Below are positions 45,720 to 58,673 of a DNA stretch of 64,000 bases, in pieces. Each line of letters begins with the position of its first letter. The stretch's first letter is position 1. The translations under genes and the position numbers were made by a program. The stretch is taken from the NCBI RefSeq assembly GCF_001632365.1, contig NW_024468558.1:124285-188284 (forward strand), in the 5' to 3' direction. Source of the DNA: Laetiporus sulphureus 93-53. Its lineage: Eukaryota; Basidiomycota; Agaricomycetes; Polyporales; Laetiporaceae. The notes under the pieces were generated by a model that ran no database searches, was not told the DNA's origin, and worked only from the letters and a program-made list of their open reading frames with translations.

Positions 45720-46001
45720 CTTGAGGGAATGAACATTGCATAGTAAAAGGAGCCTCACTCCGCGAAGAAAAACGAGAGGAACAGAGATGCACAGTGACCC
45801 CCACGAAGGCTGGCTGGGAAATAACGGGAGAATAGCTCACACGACCAGTTCTATATCCACTGCACAGCTGCGCTTTATCTGTTCGTCATCATCATACATC
45901 GCCTACAACGACCCGTATCTCATAGTTCGGCAAGAGTTCCACGAATTGACATACATCTTCGTATTTATTAGAAGGTTAAATGAGGAGGTCAATGGCGAAT
46001 G
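45720..46001. other. Intergenic, no gene seen
   Basis: No supported coding region. Confidence 0.35.
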
Positions 46002-46232
46002 TCAACGAGGCTCCGAAAAAGCAAGAAGCCTTGCGATGAGGAAGGGAACCCGATGCACCCGAAGATGCATTTTTACTGCGGAGCACGCGCCTTCACGGTG
46101 AGAATCAGACCACGACATGCCAGACTGCATGCTGATTGCGCGATGGTCATCCCAAAGGTTGTCTATCATCACTACAAAGCCATTCGGAGGAGATGAACGT
46201 GGTTTGGCAAACATGCGGTCCATCAGCCACAT
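46002..46232 (-). pseudogene. F-box gene remnant
   Basis: The frame reads SSPPNGFVVMIDNLWDDHRAISMQSG, a decayed version of FPQELVDMIIDYLWDDRPALMACS in the neighbouring gene. Only the F-box part is recognisable. Probably a partial tandem duplicate. Confidence 0.5.
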
Positions 46233-46321
46233 ACCAGGGCACTATTGGTGATACGTGCTAAGTCAAGAAATCTTGAATTCCAGTATCGACTGCCCGGAGA
46301 AAGATCTCCTAGCACAACCCA

Positions 46322-47571
46322 TCATTCAGCTTTCACTCGCAAAGTCCCATGTTTCTGGAAATGTGGCAACGAAGTCGTCACGATTCTATGCGCTTGCTCG
46401 ATCCCGATCTCGATCCTGCGACTGGGGGAAAGCTTGATGTACATCGTCAATTCGACTCGGGAGAAGCGAGCATGCGAGAGCGTCTCGTCTAACTGTGCCC
46501 AGTCTAATGCCAAGAGATCCTGCGCTTTTATGGCGAGCATGGAAACTTTGACGGTTTCGAGATGGTTTGATGTGATTTGTGAGAGGAGTATGAGCAACCA
46601 TGCACAGCTTTCGGACGCAATGAGGCCACCGAAGCTGAAAGAGCGGAGTTCAGTGAGAGGTGACAAGTCCACCTCGTCATGCACTGTAAGTTACATCTTG
46701 AGCGACACAAGAACATGCAAATAGGCTATCAGAACTCACTTATAGATGCCGCGCCACTCGGGAACTCTATGTCAACGTGTCGGAGGCTGGCCGCTGACGA
46801 CCGAAGAAACCCGCCGAGGGCGTTTGCGGTGCTTTCGTCTCGACCTTGTACACAAATATAACGTAGGTTGAGCGGGTATTCGGGAAGTAGAAGCCAGTCC
46901 TTCAATAAGAGCGGTAAGACAGTCGCCCGTAAGGAAATGCGCTGCAAGTTACGACCGATGGGAACATCGGGAGGAGATCGCGGTTTTCCTTGTCCGTAGC
47001 ACGTGAAGAAGATACGGAATAGTAGTAGCTCCTGCAGGTTGCTCGCAGCTATGAGAATTTCGCGTACGTCACTGGGATGTTGAAAATGAATATCGGATAG
47101 CGCAAGACGTCTGAGCCTCGCGAGATGCATGGAAAGCATCTTGGTACGCTCAGCGTCGAATTGCAATCTGCTCCAGTCCAAGAATGCGAACTCCAGGTCT
47201 TCAAGCCTAGGGAGCTTCGCCATGAGGGCGGGAATCCAAGCAACCCACGCCGAGCTCGGTTGATACGTTAGATCGTGACAGAAGTGCCGGCATTTGATGG
47301 ACAGCTTGCGAATATGTAGCGCGAAATGCGGAGACTGTTCAACAAGCTGTTCGAAGCTAGTGCAGGCGGCTTCGTGTTCAAGGCATACTTCGCCGAAGAG
47401 ATGCGTCCGACTTGCGTTCGAAAGAGGGCGGCACGTCAGACTGCACGCCATCAACGCCGGACGGTCATCCCAGAGGTAATCTATGATCATGTCTACCAGC
47501 TCCTGCGGAAACTTGGGAGACACAATGGACATCGTCCTGCATGAACATGATAGTGTATCAGCAATCCTCAC
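46322..47571 (-). CDS. F-box/LRR-type protein
   Basis: Two exons. The first (47571-about 46737) starts with an F-box, FPQELVDMIIDYLWDDRPALMACSLTCRPLSNASRTHLF (codons 20-58 of the ORF), followed by leucine-rich segments (LARLRRLALSDIHFQHP, NLQELLLFRIFF, PLNLRYICVQG). An intron (gtgagttctg...aacttacag, about 46682-46736) joins AASI to MHDEVDLSPLTELRSFSFGG. The second exon ends at 46322. Met 14 (47532) is an alternative start. It shares its plan with the F-box gene at 26014-27525. Likely an SCF substrate receptor of the expanded Agaricomycete F-box family; substrate unknown. Confidence 0.75.
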
Positions 47572-48076
47572 AAAGCACTCCTCAAGGTACGTACGGCATC
47601 GTGATGGACAGCGAGGATGACTGAACGGACTTGCGAACAGCGGCGGACATGAATCGGTGACAGGCCCTTATATATTGCCACAAACTGGGAACCGAGAGGC
47701 AGCATTCGGAGAGTAGTCGGAGGTCGAAAACTAGCGTGAACGAACTCCGGTTCGAGGATAAGACTGCGAGGCGCTATCAATCATATGGATTCATACCGTC
47801 CTTCACCGTTGACGTTGATAATGGCATTGTTTATGGTCTTGTATCCTGAACAACGCGAATGGTACTGAATGATGGAGGAATGGAGGAAGGACGCGAGAGC
47901 GGGCTACCCTAATATTGGAGTTGCTTTTGCCCTCTTAAACGCGGGAAAATATCTAGGCGTTCTCCACGTGGCTCGCACTGCGCTCTGTTGGCGGTTTGGC
48001 TCGCGCTCGTTCGACGACCAGCTCACCGTCTTAGCTCCTTCCTGAATTTCACCCTCTTCGCTTCATTCGTCTTGCC
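47572..48076. other. Intergenic between divergent genes
   Basis: Region between the F-box gene and the septin. The last 60 nt before 48077 are pyrimidine-rich (ctccttcctgaatttcaccctcttcgc), common in strongly expressed fungal promoters. No coding sequence seen. Confidence 0.4.
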
Positions 48077-49359
48077 ATGGCTGCCGCTGCTGTCGAGGAG
48101 ATCCGTGCCAACTCATACGTCGGTTTCGACACCATCACGCAGCAGATTGAGCACAAGCTCTTGAAGCGTGGCTTCCAGTTCAATGTCATCGTGGTCGGTA
48201 GGTCACTGCGCGAAACTGTGACTATTAGTCGCGGCTCATGGATGACGTGGGCTCTTATGCAGGTCAGACTGGGCTTGGAAAGTCGACTTTGATCAACACT
48301 ATCTTCGCCTCTCATCTAATTGACTCGAAGGGGAGGAAGGAAGCGGATGAGCCCGTCAGACAGACGACCGAGATTCATCCCGTGTCCCATGGTCCGTTTT
48401 GTATGCGAATAATGCGAGGAGTGTCGTTCTGACAGCCACATGCAGTCATTATGGAGAATGGCGTAAGGCTTCGCCTGAACATCGTCGACACGCCAGGGTA
48501 TGGCGACCAGATCAACAATGAGAATTGGTGTGTTGCTGTATGAGTTCTTCGTGGCAGACGTTTGACGTACCTCAAACAGTTGGGACCCTATTGTGAAGTA
48601 CATCAAGGACCAGCACAGTGCCTATCTACGGAAGGAACTTACAGCCCAGCGTGATCGCCACATCCAAGACACCCGCATTCATTGCTGCCTGTTCTTCATC
48701 AACCCTACCGGCCACTCGCTTCGTCCTATCGACATTATTGTGATGAAGAAGCTTAGCGAGGTCGTCAACGTGGTTCCCGTCATCGCCAAATCAGACAGCT
48801 TAACGCTGGAGGAGCGTGAAGCATTCAAGCAGACGGTGTGTGCATGTCTGCTTATGTTCTGTGGTTCTCATACATATATGGATGGTCTAGATCCGGGCTG
48901 AGCTCCAGTACCACAGTATCCGTCTCTATCCCTTCGACACGGATGAGAATGACGAGGAGGAAGTACAGCTCAACGAGAGCATCAGGGTAAATACCAGCAG
49001 ATGTAACGTGCTGTCCGATTGTTTACTCCTTTCATAGAGCATGATTCCGTTTTCAGTGGTCGGTTCTGAGCGAAACGTCATCATCGACGGCAAGTCAGTG
49101 CGAGGACGCAAGAACCGCTGGGGTGTCGTCAACGTCGAAGATGAAACACACTGCGAGTTTGTTTATCTGCGCAACTTCCTCACAAGGTCTGTTTCTGGTG
49201 CTCTTTATCATGAGCTTCACGCTAATGCTCTCTTGTAGAACACACCTCCAAGACCTGATCGAGACGACCGCGCAGATCCATTACGAGGCCTTCCGCTCAA
49301 AACAGCTGCTCGCACTCAAGGAGCAGACCAATCCCAGGTCTGCGAGCCACGGTGCATAG
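48077..49359 (+). CDS. CDC10: Septin, Cdc10 type
   Basis: Seven exons: 48077-48197, 48263-48391, 48446-48527, 48580-48835, 48891-48986, 49038-49186, 49239-49359. The protein starts close to the GTPase domain (EEIRANSYVGFDTITQQIEHKLLKRGFQFN), the short N-terminus typical of Cdc10. G1 GQTGLGKST is split by the first intron, G3 is DTPGYGD, G4 is AKSD; the septin-unique element appears as GVVNVEDETHCEFVYLRNFLTRTHLQDLIETT. It ends soon after without a long coiled coil, again as in Cdc10. Septins form filaments at the bud neck or septum and organise cell division and polarity. All exon junctions are GT-AG and in phase. No sign of decay. Confidence 0.95.
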
Positions 49360-50063
49360 AGTGCACGAGCGATTGTCGTTCCTGCGAGGCCTCGAAGCGG
49401 CGAGTTATGTTCATGATACCCTTTTTTCCTGACTTTTGCTATTGACCGCTCCTTTGCGTATGCTGATCGTCGGACGGTACTTCTCTGATATCCTTTGTTG
49501 CCTGTGGCTATACACTCCTTTAGTAATACGATACTAGTTCTGCTCTACACGCACGCGTGTCTGCGATTTCGCGAACCGTTCGGGCGCCTATTGTCAACTC
49601 ACCGAATGCTGGCGCCTGTATCGGCCTAGGACGCTTCAGGCACACCCCAACAGCACCTCTATTCGAGATCAAACTGTGGATTTACCATGCGTGGGCCTCG
49701 GTAGTGGTAAACGTGTGTTGACTGACCGTGATGATGCGTCAATGCAGGCAATGGACCTCCTCGCGATGTCGTTTCCATATGTGCGTGGACCACATGAAGG
49801 AACCACGGCATTCGCGACCGTCCACCTAATGATACGAGCATTGTTCGCGCCGTCTGCCGGTTCTGGATTGATCGCTGGCGTGCAAGAAGTGAGCACTTCA
49901 TTTGCCCTTCATCTGCTTCACGCGTTTCACGAGTGGTTGCGTGTCATAAGCGGCCATGCAGATCCCACTCTGCATAAACGTGCACTCAGGGTTTATGTCG
50001 CGTTCTTCACATCTTCCTCACTATTGCTGTGAGGCTTGGCTAGCCTAAAGCATTGGAAGAATT
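49360..50063. other. Intergenic; weak ORF only
   Basis: A plus-strand frame at 49676-50032 overlaps minus-strand frames of similar length; no motif supports any of them. Confidence 0.35.
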
Positions 50064-51465
50064 GTGAAGTTGCGCGCTCCGTCTTCCACTACGGTCCACC
50101 AAGTCACTACCATGTCGTGCTACTCGACGCCGACCAAGACGAAATATACGACAGTCACCTCAACTAGCGTTCTGACCTCGTACACGCAGAGTGTGACGTC
50201 GATAGAGCCAACGCTGACTACTGTTCAGACTTGCGTCACTGACATTGGAGCGCCTCTGACCATATCGTATTGCGAGGAGATTGTCAGTACGATAGGAGGT
50301 ATGGATGACGAATATACTGTGTAAAAAAATCCTTTTTTGACTAGAACGCAAGGAGGTGAAAGTACTATTCGAGTACCAATCACTTCCGCCGTTCAGTTTA
50401 CAGAGCTTCAGGCTACGGCCACGCTTTTCGGCACTGTTTGCTCGAGCGCCACAAGTCTTTCAACAACCTCAGCTACAACCTCAACCGAACTTACCACATC
50501 GCCCTCATCTTCGATCATCTCTACTACCTCCACAAGTTTCACATCCTCGACAACCAATGGAGGGACTGTGACGGCATCACAGACTCCCTCCACAGAGACT
50601 AGCCTGTCATTGGCGCCTGCAAGTAGTTCCACCATCAGTGCTCATAGTACGAGTGACGGCAGCAGCAACAGACCCAATGATGCAGCCGCCATTGCGGGTG
50701 CCGTAGCGGGTGCTGTAGTTGCCCTGATACTGCTCGCATTCATTTTCTCACGATTTCTGTGCGTACACGCCTACGTGTCTAGTCTCCGTTTTCTGATTTC
50801 TTTGGGTACCCAGGCGCAAGAAAAGTGTGAGATTCACGGAAAGAGGTCACGCGATGGGCTCTGAGGCTCAGTTGCTCGAGCAGTCTCGGTCACCGAGCAA
50901 AGCGGCAAGCTCTTCCGACACGATCGCCTTGCCTCGGATGGTCCGAGTTTCTCTCCGGCCGACCCTTCGCACGCAGATTCCCTCGCCTCTGCTCCCGATC
51001 ACGATTCCGCGTCCCGAGTCCGACAAGCCGTTGCCTGCTATCCACACGGACCTACGTACTGTCCGCCGCAATACGTCCGCGACGGTGAGCGGAGTACAAC
51101 ATGTTCCGCGTCTTGATCGTACGCCTACATCGCCTTCGCGGACTCCGAACAGCGCCTCCCATGCTGGCGAGGGCTTCCCCATTGCACTCGGGCAGAGCAT
51201 GTCGCGTCGTCAAAGTCAACATCACCGCCGCAGCGGGCACTTGTCCGCGGCTGTGGAACTGCATCGTCGCTCCTCGATCCCGTTCCCCGTAGCGGGGCCA
51301 TCTACTGTGCGTATACCAGAATCAGAGGTCGAGATGAGCGAGGTTCCTATCCGGAACATCGAGCCTAATCGACACAGTTTGCCTCCGATTCCTGTGGATA
51401 AGGGTACAGAAGCTGCAGCCGACAGCGTCTCCGGTGCCGAATCACCTCCTGCCTATACGGTCTAA
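50064..51465 (+). CDS. Ser/Thr-rich single-pass membrane protein
   Basis: Three exons: 50064-50298, 50353-50758, 50814-51465, with GT-AG junctions in phase. The ectodomain is Thr/Ser-rich with a few Cys (MSCYSTPTKTKYTTVTST, CVTDIG, YCEEI, VCSSATS). The transmembrane helix is AAAIAGAVAGAVVALILLAFIFSRF, with the basic RKKSVRF following it across the second intron. The tail of about 210 residues is Pro/Ser/Arg-rich and ends ESPPAYTV, a PPxY-like motif that could bind WW-domain ubiquitin ligases (inference). No signal peptide is obvious after the first ATG, so the 5' end may be incomplete. Same general plan as the SH3 membrane protein at 43978-45414, but without an SH3 domain. Confidence 0.7.
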
Positions 51466-54400
51466 ATAATACTATTATGGTCAATCCTTTGAAGCATTAA
51501 CACGACTCGGTCAACGAAGTGTAGTACTATGTCCTATGAAGTAAGAAGTCCATGCATCTCTAGTAGGATACCATGTTCTGGCCACTGTATCTGTATGCGC
51601 ATCGTTTTTGACTCTTCTGCATGTATCGCGTGAAATGACGAACACATTAATTAAACCTGATCATGTAGGATGCATTGATGTTTTACACATGAATATCTGG
51701 GACTGCCTTGCTATCGTAAAGCTTTGAGATGATTGTCTGTCGCCTGAAAGTATAATCAAGTAGATGATCTGTAGTGGTGGTGGTATGAAGGACAGGACAG
51801 TGCGTCCACCGGGCCAATGGTATTCGATCCAGTGAATTGGCCTCGTCGCGTCTCGATTCAAGTGTCCCTTACCCCCCCCCCCCTCCCTCCTTGTTGCAGT
51901 AGAATAGTATCATGCCGCTAGCACAGAGCCCTATTTTCCTCCTGCCTGCAGTGATTGACAATCGCACAAGCCAGCCTGAGGTACGCCGGAAAGTCCGAAT
52001 CTTGTTTCCATATGGTCTCGCGGGTATCCATCGCATGAGCCAGTTTAGCGACGTCGAACGCCTGTCACAGGACCGCTTCGAGATCATCGTCAGCGTACCA
52101 GGACAGCTGGAAGGTTGCGATGTTCGTGACTGGTGCTTCTCCAAGCGGAGCGCGGCCGATGACGAGGTGGTCCACCGTGAAGCGGAACATCTGGATCCGC
52201 CAAATTTTTTAGCTGAAAAAATTCTACATTCTACTCCTTCATGAGGAGTATTCTGGAGGCCTGCTGCTGACATGGTAATCTCTGGGAATTAATACTATTC
52301 GGAGAGACACGATGCACGGCTTGAAAATCAAAAATCACTGATATCACAGCCGTACACCCTAACCTCACCCATTAGCGGAGAGGATGGCAGGGTCGTTGAA
52401 CGCTGTTCAAGGTGAAGACGGGGAAGTGTAGAACATCGTGTGCGAATGCGTACCTGTGAATGTCGGACTGGGTGAGAAAAAGCAAATAGTACAGCGGGGA
52501 ATCACATACACATTAGCGATCAAAAGGAATGGTCCTGCGGCGGGCTGGCGTGCTATTTGCGAGGTGACGAGAGGAGTTGCGCCCAACACGTCTGCAATTG
52601 TCACCGAAAAGACCCTTGTCAGTCTTTCCCAAGGCATCGTCAACCACCTCCGGGAGATAAGCTGCGCCGCACGAATGGTGCGATGTTCAGGCGTGAGCGA
52701 CTCAAAGTGGGCGAGGTGTCCGCAGGATCCGCCATCTGAGATGCGCTCAGGACCTACCATGAGCTCTGAAACGCTGAAAACGTCGGCCTGGGTGAGAAAA
52801 GATATCACTCAACCCCCCGCCCGACCAGCCGGGTAGAGGGCGGCACCGAAAGCCTCCGGTACGTGCACACACGGATGAGGCATGGAGACATTCAGAGAAT
52901 TGAGAGCACCTGTTTTGAGCTCGGCAGCTCTTCATCCTCCGCGCTCATGGCGGCCGCGAATTTTGGACATGCGCCTGTGCCGTACGAATGGCGAGGATCT
53001 CGGAGACGTAGCCGGATACGGTCGCGATGTTGCTGATCCAGACACCAGAAAAATAAAAATAATAAGTCCATATTAGAGGGTTCATGTTATCTCACTTTGC
53101 AAAACGGCCTGGTCGCTCAAAGCTTGATTAGTGGTGCCGGCCTTCTTCACAACAGAGACTCCAAAGAAGCACGGCTAGACGTCCGGAGCCTGCACTGCTG
53201 CCACCGTCACAGGAGCAGCTGCAAGGAAAGAACAATTGGCAATGAAAAGAGATGAGCAGCACTACCGAATACTTCGTGGTAAGCAAAGTGGGCAGCTAAT
53301 ATCATATCAACATTTATGGAGATATTCTACGGCTGGAGGAAAGGCCCACTTAATGAACGTGCGAGAACTGCGAAGCCAGGATAGCTTTAACTTCGACGAG
53401 CTCTGCGGCACTCACAGCGCGATTGCACACTGTCGTTTAACGCGGAGGGATTGAGCGCTCTCATGTACAGCAACGGAAGCATCTGGGGAATATTCAAAAT
53501 CAGCGAAAGCAGCACAGCGTAACATTCTCGTAAAATTCTCGAACAACTTATGCCATGGTGTATGAAATGTAAATGCAAGGGTCTGAACTGGACGGCGCTT
53601 CAAATCGGCGGCCGAGCGCCGCACCATGCACGCCCGGACAACACTGCGGGAGATGAGTCCGCTGTCAAGAACCCAAGGATTGTGCGACACACAATCGCGC
53701 ATCTCAGAGACTAGGAGGCATACAAAAAGCTTGTCAGGTGAAACCTGTCACGATCCGGCGTGAAACAATTCTTTACTAGGCTACCGGCGTTCCCCGCGAC
53801 TGAAGCAAAGGCGCCCAAGCCCTCGTTGAACTGGAAGGCCTTGTGAGTTCTTGGAGGAACTGCTACCAACATATGATCACTCAATACGGTCTAAGATGTT
53901 AAGTTGTCATGCTTCTCGTGTCTTTGTGGGCACCTGTAGGATCAGAGCGGCGCCGTACAATTATCCATTATCATTCACGAGACTCCTAAGGTCAACTGCC
54001 CTGACCTACATGCAATGCCCACGGGCTCTTCTAAATACCCGACCAATGTCGGTAGATGCTGTTTCTTTCGAGATGGACCGAATGTTGTTGCCAGTTTCCG
54101 AGAAATCGCAGATACGCAGGCAAAAATAGCTAGCCCCTTCCTTCGACGAACAAGTTTCTCCGAGCCCGAGGAGACGCTTCGTTCAATTGCATTACGCATT
54201 GACCGCATGATCAGAGACTTCCAAATTAACGAACAACCGCAAATACGGTGCTGGATCAGATGTGCAGCAAAACAGCAGACAATGCCGCATTCTCTCCGAT
54301 CTAAGGGCGTTAGAATGCAAAGACGGCAGCATTAAGAATCGTTTTGGATATGGAGCGGAAGACTCCAGAATGTAGATACCGCGAAGCTGCAGGCGACCAA

Positions 54401-54684
54401 CTGTGTATAGACGAAGCTGTCCACGTATAGCGCAAACATATCATCTCATACATCCCGGCACTCGCTCTTCGGAGCAACGATGTACATTCAAGAGGACATC
54501 AAGCTAATCGACGCCATATGATCATCTTGAGATAACGATGGCGAGAAATAGACGAAAGAAGCACGAGACACTCCCCAGTCCGCGTTCCGACAACGAGTGC
54601 AGTCAGCTGCAGAGCAAACCAAGTAGCCTGTTGTCGTAATAGCTGGGAGTGAGTAACCGGAAGGTGAACATCAGCGGAAGGCAT
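51466..54684. other. Gene-poor region with possible gene relics
   Basis: Contains a C12 tract at about 51872-51883. On the minus strand at about 52170-51905 a coding-like stretch (FRFTVDHLVIGRAPLGEAP...SWYADDDLEAVL, then a TGA, then QAFDVAKLAHAMDTRE) looks like a gene relic of unknown family. Two similar short blocks, ctgggtgagaaaa, at 52469 and 52789. No intact gene supported. Confidence 0.35.
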
Positions 54685-55060
54685 CGGCATGTCCTTTAAC
54701 GAGAGCGTGTCCAGACCTTCAGGCAAGTGGCCATATTGTGACCATTGCCACATCGCACAGAGGCGGTCAAAATCAGCAAACGACATTCTTGCTGCATTGC
54801 AGGACAGTGAAAGTGCTGATAGTAAAGGCTTTGCTCAACAGCAGACCAGCGACGGAAATGAGAACTTTCGAGCTGAGTAGCATATCATCTAGCGTTGAGC
54901 GACACGAGAGCCAACTGAGGTCATCCCGGCTAAAATTTGAGGATTGCGAGATGTGAATTCACATACCTTCTCTGTTGAAAGATGTAACGAGATAAATGTG
55001 AGATGGGCACATAACAGCACCAGAACTCTCGACACTCCCGTAAGACCTGAAGGTCGCTAT
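54685..55060. repeat. Degenerate repeated block, copy 1
   Basis: Shares ordered short blocks with 56085-56420: gaaggcatcggcat, gcattgcaggacagt, gattgcgaga, and gtgagatg...gcacata. The spacing differs, so both are old and diverged. Confidence 0.45.
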
Positions 55061-56084
55061 GCGCCTCAACTCAGGATGTTACTATGTCAGCTGCAGACAA
55101 GCTATATCACCGCGATTGAAAGAGTGACAAAAAGAAAGTCGCCAGTCAGATCAACTCCATCAATAGCAGTTCCTTGTGACAATAGCGAGCCAGTCATGAT
55201 AATCGGGAAAGGCTGAAGATGGTACATGCGTTTATCCATGTGCACAATGCGTGCACATGAAGATGTGGCCTGTGAGAGTGGCTGTCCACATGTGACAGTG
55301 ACTAACCGCCACAAGCGAGACTAGTAACAGAACCTGCTGTCAAGACTCAAGAAAAACCAGCGCATGATGATCATAGACAGTTGGCTCGGTCCATCGAGAA
55401 AGCTGACGAACGCACCGTAGTTTGATCATCATAGCAGTGCATGTCGCATGAATAGGCAGTTTGAAGCATCGAGATCTTGCAGCTGACTTCATCTCAGATG
55501 TACCGTCAAAAGTTAGGACATTCCCTTCATGTCCAGGCATCAGCTGACAAAACTTGCGTTCCACGAAGGTGCAGTCCAAGGCAGAAATAGTATCTCGGGG
55601 CGTCTTCTAATACGTTCGACCTGACAAGGTGAAGGCGCGCGTCAGCCGCAGACATCACTCCATCCGGATTTATTTGATGTTCAGCATTTGAATAACGCTG
55701 TCGTTGATGCGTCATTTTGCTGTATGACGACAAGAGCTGTATGTGGCTGTCCACATCGGTTCGAGCGACGGAGACATGCTACTCCCATGCTTCCCCACAT
55801 CCGCCTCCACCGCGATCATGCACGTGGAATGACATGTGAATGGCACCGCTGACAGAGCAAGCCTTCGGGCGACCTCACGGGGGGTGGCCCTCGCCGTCTC
55901 GAGAGGAAACTAGGCCGATCCACGCTCGGTCTTGGGAAATCAGCAGTAGGAAGTCGAGGCAGGCATATGAGATGCCAGCAGAAGACAAGATCTCGAGAAT
56001 AGGTCGGTCATGAAGCAGATCAAGACGTCCGATAAGCGTTGAAGCGCGGTGATAGACCAGACGGAGAATAGCCAGATCAACAGA
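55061..56084. other. Gene-poor spacer
   Basis: No gene seen. The phrase gtggctgtccacat recurs at about 55278 and 55742, with a related gccactgtccacat at about 56130. Confidence 0.35.
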
Positions 56085-56420
56085 AGGCATCGGCATATCC
56101 TGCGGTCAGAGCACGTGCAGTCGTTCTGACGGCCACTGTCCACATAAGACTAAGCTTGTCCAGCTCTTGAGTCAGCGGATGTCGGAATTGTGGCATTGCA
56201 GGACAGTTGGCAGTCAAAGGTATTGGAAATTAGTGGATCCTGAGACAGCGACAAAGACGGGATTACTCGAGCAGGATCCCATCCCGTTCCACAGTGCCCG
56301 CCGCGAGAGTCGGCTACAGTCATCCTGACTGCGGATTGCGAGACGGAATTGCATATGCCTTCATATAAGCCGACGGGCGTGAGATGCGTGCACATAAAAG
56401 CCCCAAAACCCCCAGGGCTC
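56085..56420. repeat. Degenerate repeated block, copy 2
   Basis: Counterpart of 54685-55060, same orientation, about 1.4 kb away. Confidence 0.45.
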
Positions 56421-58673
56421 CAAGCTGGAATTTGAAGACGTTATGTGTGCCTCGGATGTGCGATTTGTACGCATATATGCTCCAGGAACAGATCTGTGAG
56501 GCCCTGGATATCAGCGACCATCAAGGACTTGTTGCCACATCCAACGCAAACGAATAGCCGAAACGTGAAACGGCTCGCACAGTGCAACCAGGGGCGTAGG
56601 CTTCCCTATATGGGGCCGATGCGCCACCATCACCGCTGCGGCGGCGGGCACATCCAATAACGCCGCCATAGAGATGTCAAAAAAAGCGCATATATCCAGA
56701 TTACGCGCACTGATAGTCGGTGTTGATACGTACTAGGTCTAATGATAGCCCGACAACACCGATGTCTGTCAAGACGAGGGGTTCAAGTCAGTACTGCTGT
56801 ACAGATGTGCGGCCGCTCGTCGTAATATGCATCCTGGTAGTCGCTGGAGGTGTCGATTGATATTACCCCTCCGGGCGTTTTGGACATATATTCCGATCAG
56901 AAATACGAGAACTCACCATCTCCAATGGCTGAGGATCAAAAAGAAGGGTAAAGGCTCAGTTCGCCCTACATCTCGTTAGTGAGACATGCTCCGTTCCCTA
57001 TGAATGCGGGAATTGATCAGCATTATCCATCAGAAATTTGCGAGACAAGAAGTTGTGGTCAATCTGCACTAATACGTAGACACCGTCAACATCCCATGAT
57101 AAATAACATTATCTTGACATTGACCCGTCTCCCGCCGCATGCACGATACTTGCCATTGCTGCGCGTCCCTCGCTAAGCGGCGGCGGTAGAGCGTACGAAT
57201 GCACGGATGAACAAAATTAACGCACTGCAAAGCATTACGACACGATGCAGATAGATAATCGACAAGCGTCACCAATCACCCATCCAAACTGGAATAGAAC
57301 CATGATCTGCAGGGGCTCGCACTCGCACTCCCACACAAAATTTGCTGCAGCCGGTGCCTCACTCACAGGCTCAGCGATGCCAAATGCGCTCTATCTGCCC
57401 ACCAGCCTCCAGGGCGGCCCACCGCTTCGGAACTTCGCCATTTTGTCAATGATGCATGAGATTCTTCGGCCAGGCCAAGCCTTCGTCTTCCTCTTCGTCT
57501 TCGCATTCCCCGCCAGGACCACAATCACGTCCACACATCGCCCAGCGCCGAACCACGCGTTACTCACCACCCTGACACCCACCCACCCGCTTCCTTCTCC
57601 CATCCCTACCGGCTCCCGCGCTTCCCCACCAATCTGCGCTCGGTCCCGGCACCTATCCAGAAGCAGAAGAAATCAACATCTCTGCACGTCCAGCGACTAA
57701 CAACGACACGCATGGCCGGGCTCACCGAGCATCTTCTGATATTCGCGAACGCATCTCCGCGCGTCCGTCATCCTTCTGGCCGGGCGGCCCCTTGGGCCTT
57801 CCCCCATCTCTGATGTGCCCCTGCCGAATCTCCGGCCCCAGCTCAGACAGCCCTTCTGACGTGTAAGCGGAGTCCTAGGTCGTACGGCGACGCATGAGGC
57901 CCGGAATCGATCCAACAGCACTAACGCAAAAGCGGAGTTCTAGGTGATAGATAACGAATCCTTTCCTGTGAATTTGGCATGACGCGAGCGATGTGGCTGC
58001 CTGCAGGGAGGGCCTCAATCTCGAGTTGCTGCATGGAATGCAGCGGTACCTCGTCTCTGGGCTCCGAGTCGTAGATCCATAGCATCCAAATGCAATCAGC
58101 GGCGACGAGCAGCTGTACTAAAATAACCACTACAGCGAGCCTCTGTCCAGCAAAGACGCACAACGCACAGCCCAGACGGGTACAAAGGAATGACGGTACA
58201 CGCTATAGCTAGCCGGATGAGGGCGCGTGAATTAACAACTGAGTGACAAAGTCAACACCAGAACCAATCCAGCGACGACCGACGACGGCGTGTGGACCGA
58301 GTCGCAACGATCCGAGCGCAGCACGCAGCTCACCAGCTAGCGATAACGAGTGTGCAATACACGAACGACTGGACGGGCCGGCAGTCAGCGCTCAGCGACG
58401 GTAATGATGGTACACTTGGGAGGTATCATGACGGAGCGGGGACACAAGCAAGCAACAACACGCAGACCGGATGAGAAACAGAACAAGTAGGGGGGTGTAA
58501 GCTAATAACCTCAGACATACAACGCGAACGAACGGCACGCGAGCGACGGGCGGGCGTATAAATATGCGGTCCAAGAGACGATGAGTGGTGGCCGATTACG
58601 AGCGGGAAGACGAAGCAGCCAGAGTGGGAAGAACAGCGGGAGGAGGGTCCGGCGCAGAGAGCGGTGAATGCGC
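56421..58673. other. Gene-poor region
   Basis: Contains a plus frame at 57245-57700 rich in Pro, Thr and Ser and a minus frame at 57921-58163 with one hydrophobic stretch (LAVVVILVQLLVAADCIWMLW); neither has a recognised family. A 16-nt direct repeat aagcggagtYctaggt lies at about 57865 and 57930. Nothing firmly coding. Confidence 0.35.
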
